The position numbers and the translations under genes were made by a program. A model generated the notes under the pieces. It did no database searches. It was not told the DNA's origin and saw only the letters and a program-made list of their open reading frames with translations. 37,148 nt of DNA. Source: Irineochytrium annulatum. Its lineage: Eukaryota > Chytridiomycota > Chytridiomycetes > Chytridiales > Chytridiaceae. Location: contig JADGJL010000149.1 of assembly GCA_027600665.1 (NCBI GenBank), positions 1 to 37,148 on the forward strand, read 5' to 3'. Positions 31,604 through 37,148 of the stretch are shown piece by piece; the first letter of the stretch is position 1, and the number at the start of each line of letters is the position of its first letter.

Positions 31604-34600
31604 ATGTCTACGAACGTACGGGTCGCCATCCGCATCCGGCCCCTCAATGCAAAGGAGATCCTCGCCAATGGCGCCGAGTGCATCCGGATGGTCCCGGACC
31701 TGCCCCAGATCGTGGTCGGCACTGAGGCGTCGACGGGCACAGGCGTGGGCCACAACTTCGCGACGAGGTCGTTCACCTTCGACGAGGTCTTTGGAGCCGA
31801 CAGCATCCAGTCGGAGGTCTACCAGGTGTGCGTGGCGCCGCTGGTGGAGAGGTTCCTGGAAGGCTTCAACTCGACTGCTTTGGCTTACGGTCAGGTACGT
31901 GCGGGGCAGCCGTTCGATGCCGGCGCGGGCCTTCCCTGAACAACTCGATGATGCAGACTGGCAGCGGGAAGACGTGGTCGATGGGAACGGGTCTCGACAG
32001 CGCATCCCTTCCGCCGGACCAGATTGGAATCGTCCCGAGATCGATTAGGGAGCTCTTCAGGCAGCTGACGGAAAGGAAAGGGCGCTGCACGGCAGGCTTT
32101 AAGTTCACTGTGTTGGTGTCGTTCTTGGAGCTGTATAACGAGGACCTTGTGGATTTGCTAAATCCTCGCCCAAAGTCCGCGAGCGGCGGTGGTGGTCCTA
32201 CCATTCGGGAGGATTCGCAAGGGAACATAGTGTGGGGAGGGGTTCGCGAAGAGGAGGTATCCTCACCGGATGAGCTGTTAAGGTATGAGCGATGCTGGTT
32301 TGCACTTGTTCACCGCCACTTTGTTGTAGTTGTCTCCAACGCGGATCACTTTGCCGTGCTACTGGGTCGACTGATATGAATGCGTCTTCGTCGCGGTCCC
32401 ATGCCATATTCAGCATTATTCTGAAGCAGCAGCGGTGGACACCGATATCGAAGCAGCCGGACGGGCCGGTAAGCTCGTCTCCGGAGCTTGCGGGGCAAAC
32501 CGTCTACGAGATATCCGTCGAGGCAGATCCGACGACACATCCGGACGGAGCATGGCGTCATCTCACGTCCAAGTTCCACTTCGTCGACCTGGCCGGTTCT
32601 GAGCGGTTAAAACGGACAAATGCGGAGGGCGACCGGAAGAAGGAGGGGATATCAATCAACCAGGGTCTCCTTGCCCTTGGAAATGTCATTTCAGCACTTG
32701 GGGATGAGACACGGCGAGGGTCGCATGTACCGTATCGGGATTCGAAGCTGACGCGGATGCTGCAGGACAGTTTGGGTGGGAATAGTCAAACGTTGATGCT
32801 TGCCTGTGTCAGTCCGAGTGACTCCAGTTACGGAGAGACCGTTAACACGCTTAACTACGCGAATAGGGCGAGGAATATCCGGAATCGGGTGGTGGTGAAC
32901 CAGGAGTTCTTCGGCGGGAGCGGTGGCGGTTCGGAGAAGGAGCGGGAGATCCGAGCCCTGAGAGCTCTCGTTGCAGACCTCAAGGATGAGGTTGCCGCTC
33001 TTAAGGGAGGCGGTGCGCAGGGCGGCAGACTACAACACCAGCAGCAGGCGGCGGTTGACGCGGCGGTGGTCTCCCGGGAGCGTCAAATCAATCTCCACAT
33101 GCAGGGGGAACGGGATCTCTCTATGAAGTTGGAGGCGGCGCGCGGGGAGTTGAGGGTTTCCGAATTTGAGAACGATCGGCTTTCCTTTACTTGCGCGAGG
33201 CTGGCGGAGAGGGGTCGGGAGATGGCGGAGGAGCTGGCCTCCACCGTCACAGAGCGGGATGCCGCGTTGGTGGAGCTGGCGCGGTGGAGGTCAGGGAGGA
33301 GGTCATTTGGGGATAAGCAAGCGGAGGAGGGATTGCCTGACACTAGACCGCCAGCAGCTCCGGTCGAACCCAACGTGATTGCAGATTACCAAAATACGAT
33401 ATCGGATCTCCGTTTACGGCTGTCGGAGGCCGAAGATCGCTTGGCTTGGTATCACGAGATGGTTTCGGAGTTGGAGAACGGCAAACGGAGAACCAGACCG
33501 CCAAAGTTTGTCTCGAGTGATTCCACGCTCCAGCGGCCGAACAATCAGAAAGACCGTGTTCTTTCCTCGGTAGGAGAGGAGCCCGAAGTTGCTCATGAGA
33601 GGAGACTCTTGAAGGCTTTAAAAAACGATCCCGAGCTTGGAAAGGTATTAAGCTTCGTTAACTCGTTTCAAAGTAGAGTTTAACGTGTATTTAGGTTCTA
33701 TCGTCACAAGAGGAGAACGATGCTGATTTACCAGGGGCCTCCGCTCCGTCAGACTATGACTCACTAAAGCTGTATGGGCTTCCACGCATTACTACCGCCT
33801 CGTGGAAACCTTCGAATTTGGGCGACGGTGCTGAGGACGACGATAGCCCGCAGCAAGAGGACGAATACGACGATGAAGACTACGGAGATGAAGACGAAGA
33901 CGGAATGGATATAAGTCTTCCGAAGAGACCGGTTTCCCGTGGGAACAAGATGGCAGGAGGCGAGCGGTCGGCGGATATGTATATGTTCGTCCATCGGCTT
34001 CAATCCGAAATCGCCGATCATGAGGGCATTGTTGATCGCCTGGCAAAGCGGGAGCGGGAGTACGAGGCCATGCGCGGCGCCTACGACGCGAAGCTCTCCG
34101 TCCTGAAGTCCCAAGTTGACGCAATTTCCAGGGAGAGGGACGAAGCTATCAAGAGGATGAGAGGCGATACCTCAGCAACCGGTTTCGGGAAGGGGGGTGG
34201 CGATAAGGCGAAGACGGCGGCGATTGCAGCGCGTTTTGACGATGAAAAAAAGAGGCTGGAGGCACAAATTTCGGAGCTTCGCAAGAAGCTGAAGGAGGGA
34301 GACAGAATGCAGTCTAGTGCTAGAGGGAGAAACGTCAATCTAAACAAACAGCTGACTGCAACTATTGACGCTCTGAAAAGTATGTTTATAGAGCATTTGC
34401 TTGTCGTTAACAAAATGCTCTTTCAGTGGAAAAGGCGAAAATGTTGAAAGAGCTAAAGAAGGAAGCAGAGCGGAGCCGGAATATAAAGCTTGAGAAGGAG
34501 AGGGAGATTGCAAGGCTGAAAAGGAAGGAGAAGGCTGCGGCGGAGATGGCGAAGAAGCTTGAGAGAAGTAACCAACTACAGGTTTTGCATATTTACTTCA

Positions 34601-37148
34601 AGGCCACGTACTAAGCTTTGACAGCGGCTAATGATTAAAAGGCGGTCGGAGGAAATGGTTAATTCCCATTCAAAGCTAAAGAGCGTTATGTCATTGCTGA
34701 AGCGGAACAACGCGGGGTCTGGTCTCAGTGGTGCTGCCCGAATCGAAAAGCCCTCCGGCGTGGTTTCTCCGATAAAGCGCCCTCGATCGAGGCCTTTCAG
34801 GACCGCGACTCCGGTCGCTATGGGTCAGGACATTTTGAAGAAGGCCCTGCGGGTAGATGTGGAAACAGGGGCGATGACATCCTTCGCCTCCACCCGACCG
34901 CCTTCGCCACCGCCGGAAGTGCGTGCGAAGTTTAAGCGGCAAATGATTGAGAAGGAAATTTTGACTGTCGGTGCGTACACCCCCGTTAATTGCAAATGAC
35001 ACATGTTGACTGTGGTGTAGTAACCTACCGCTTGTCGGATCTTGAGCTGAGTAAGTTGCGTGGAGGTCTTGATCGACTAGTTGGGGAGCAGCTTGAACTG
35101 GTGGTAAATATCAGCTTGTTGCGTTGACGCCTGCTTAATACCCGTAGGCGGAGCGGGAGCGTTGCGTAGTGGCTGATGCTGAACGTACGGGGGTGTACGC
35201 TCCACACCTTGCTCAGTACATGGACGAGCGTCTAGGAGTTTTAGACCTCGAAATCGCCATGGCAAATTCGAGGATTCGGAAGGTTGAAGAGGAGATGAAG
35301 ATAGTTCAGTCTAAAGCGATGCTGGAAAACATGACTAAAGGAAGCGGTAATGGCGAAGCGTCGCCGCCATCGTTTGTGCCATCGATGACGGACGGGGAGT
35401 TAGGATGGGAGAACGGTTTGATTGTTGAGGTATTATGCATCTAGTAACTCTCTCCAGCGCTCAATCTGCTACGGTCTTTGGATGCCATTGAGTTGGAGCA
35501 CGTTGCAACCATGTTCCTCGAAGATATTGTGAGCCTGCGAGTCTCCATGCGCAATAAGGATTCAATGGCGGCGGATCGAGAAAAAGTTGTGACCGATCTT
35601 CGAACTGCTCTTGAAACAATGAGAGGCGCCGCGCTTCAAACGGCCATCGAGTACCGGAAAGAATTGGAGGAAGTCCGCATGGAAGCTAACCGCCGGATTG
35701 CCGAGGCATCGGGAGGTTCAAACACGCCACCGAGCAACACTACGCCTCCGACGCCGCGCATTCAGAAAATGTTTGACGCTGCGTATGGCCAGGGAGTCGT
35801 TGTGATTGCACCGTCGGCCCTCAGAGAACACGGCATGCCTAGCAAGTCGGAGGTGGCGTCTGTTCCGAAGATGGAAGCGGATGGTTGGATGACTTCGGCA
35901 GAAGATGAAATGGATCCGAAGCGCCGAGGGATTGCACCGGCCGCGGCGGCAGCTCTCGAGTCGATGAAGCAGGCTGCGAGTTCGCGGGGCATTAACTTCC
36001 ATGGTTCGCTAGCAGACGGGAAGAGCAGTGACGACCCTTCCTTTACGTACACGTCCTCGATGGCTCGGCCAATGAGGAACTTCAGCCCTTCGAAGCCGGC
36101 GGTGTCAACGCTTAACCGGATGAATGTCTCAACGCCGCCCCGAGGAAAGATCGCGGCAGAGGCGGCGGCTGCAGGAGCGGCGGCCGCAGCCCTCGCCAGA
36201 GTTTCCGAGAGCGACCCTCATGCCTATGACAATCCGGCCGAGTACAGCAGTCGGTTTGGGTTTAACGCCCGGGCAACGAGTCCAACGTCTCGAGCGTACG
36301 GAACTGGTTTTGAGCCTGATGCGGAGGTTGCGAACGGCGAGTCGCCGCCTCGTGGTCGGCCGCGGAATCCTTCATATGAGATCCCGACCTACGGTAATAT
36401 GGCAAGATCCCCTGTTCGCGGCGTTGGTGCAAGAGAGGAAACAAAGAAGCATGCGTACGGTCGACGGGGTCCGCCCTTATCTCCGAGAAGTCTCAGCGTC
36501 ACTGCTTCCCTGCTACATAACGAAAGCACGTTAAGTACAAATCCACCCGTCGTTGCAACCGCCAGTACATCATCGTCTCCTACTTCGACTTCCCCGTCCC
36601 GGTCGCACCACCTCAAAGCTGACCTACCGAATTCCGCACAACGGAGGCGATCTCCATCATGGACATACGGACGGGAGCAGGCGTCCATTTCACCTATCCC
36701 ATCTGCCATGAATAACTCCGTAGTGGGTAACGGCAATGGTGCGGCGCAGGTCAAGCGGAAAGGCTCGATTCCGGCGCTCGGACACTCCTCCTCGAGCCTG
36801 TTATCCACCGAGGACGTGGACGACGACGGGTACGAGCTCGGCATTGGCGGCATTTCGGCGATTACGAACTGGACTAGGTCTCAAGGGCCGAAGCTGGGCT
36901 TGACCAGGTTCGGCGGAGGGCTCGGGAAGGAGAATATCGTGAGCGCGGCGTACATGGACGGCAGTGGGCTGCCGCCGCGGGGCCCGCTGTCTAAGAAGCG
37001 GTCGGCATCACCGATAGGCGGTCAGGGGATGATACCTGGTGTGATGGGGGGTACGGCAGGACAATCGGAGGATGTGTTTATGCGGCTTGCGACGAGCCAC
37101 ACGCTTGCCAGCCAGGCGAAGGTGATTCATCGGGAGAGGGATGGGGAG
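31604..37148 (+). CDS. Kinesin-4 family motor (KIF4/KIF21-like), 3' incomplete
   Basis: Microtubule plus-end motor. Nine exons, 1720 codons within the window, all in phase: 31604-31894, 31957-32282, 32330-33644, 33695-34379, 34427-34581, 34625-34970, 35021-35103, 35148-35415 and 35458->37148. The N-terminal motor starts [15 protein letters not shown]. It has the P-loop GQ/TGSGKT split by intron 1, switch I NASSSRSH, switch II VDLAGSE, and [20 protein letters not shown], ending at [16 protein letters not shown], the kinesin-4 style neck. A long coiled coil follows; [20 protein letters not shown] matches the kinesin-4 stalk. From about 35760 the protein becomes Ser/Pro/Ala-rich and disordered. 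The exon 8/9 join uses donor 35416, because the donor at 35430 breaks phase. KIF21-type members end in WD40 repeats; if present here they lie beyond the window. Confidence 0.93.

Noticed and set aside
35416..35457. Kinesin exon 8 ending at the GAG/GTATTA donor at 35430
   Set aside because: It breaks the phase with the next exon; the donor at 35416 keeps phase and gives a continuous helix.
1..37148. CRISPR arrays, insertion sequences, retroelements, rRNA or tRNA genes
   Set aside because: No regularly spaced direct repeats, transposase or reverse-transcriptase motifs, terminal repeats or cloverleaf-like sequences were noticed on either strand.

Overview
The window is nuclear DNA of an intron-rich fungus, most likely an early-diverging one with a chytrid-like gene structure. 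Evidence: nearly every gene carries short GT-AG introns, most of them 38-80 nt. There is an Spt23/Mga2-type membrane-tethered transcription factor, a V-ATPase subunit a, a DHA2/Vba-type MFS transporter and a kinesin-4 motor. Coding DNA is GC-rich, and several intergenic gaps are clearly AT-rich. The lineage is an inference from gene content and intron style; I could not compare it with databases.

Layout: (1) <1-1458 (-), a low-complexity Gln/Met/Pro-rich protein, partial at both ends. (2) 1977-4049 (+), an unrecognised 534-aa protein. (3) 4294-6220 (-), an MFS transporter. (4) 6269-7847 (+), an acidic unrecognised protein, 48 bp from the MFS start. (5) 8511-12059 (+), an Spt23/Mga2 homologue with IPT domain, ankyrin repeats and a C-terminal membrane anchor. 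(6) 12502-13861 (-), a helical unrecognised protein whose 5' end has an in-frame TAG. (7) 14223-16253 (-), a 575-aa paralogue of gene 2. (8) 16795-17968 (-), a provisional multi-exon gene. (9) 18200-21362 (-), V-ATPase subunit a, 11 exons. (10) 21753-23665 (-), a membrane-anchored serine beta-lactamase-like protein. (11) 24292-25892 (+), a C2H2 zinc-finger protein. (12) 26447-30445 (+), a divergent SET-domain protein with a long Pro/Ala-rich tail containing a 156-nt repeat. (13) 31604->37148 (+), a kinesin-4, running off the right edge.

The genes do not form one pathway. They look like ordinary, closely packed fungal loci. Several touch membranes: Spt23/Mga2 (lipid desaturation control at the ER), the V-ATPase and a possibly vacuolar MFS transporter, but nothing in the sequence ties them into one system. 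The least explained content is the paralogous pair (genes 2 and 7), the unresolved gene 8, the TAG in gene 6, and a 22-bp near-perfect hairpin upstream of the kinesin.

All exon coordinates were derived by hand from splice signals, reading-phase continuity and, where the family is known, conserved motifs across junctions. Total coding lengths divide by three for every complete model.
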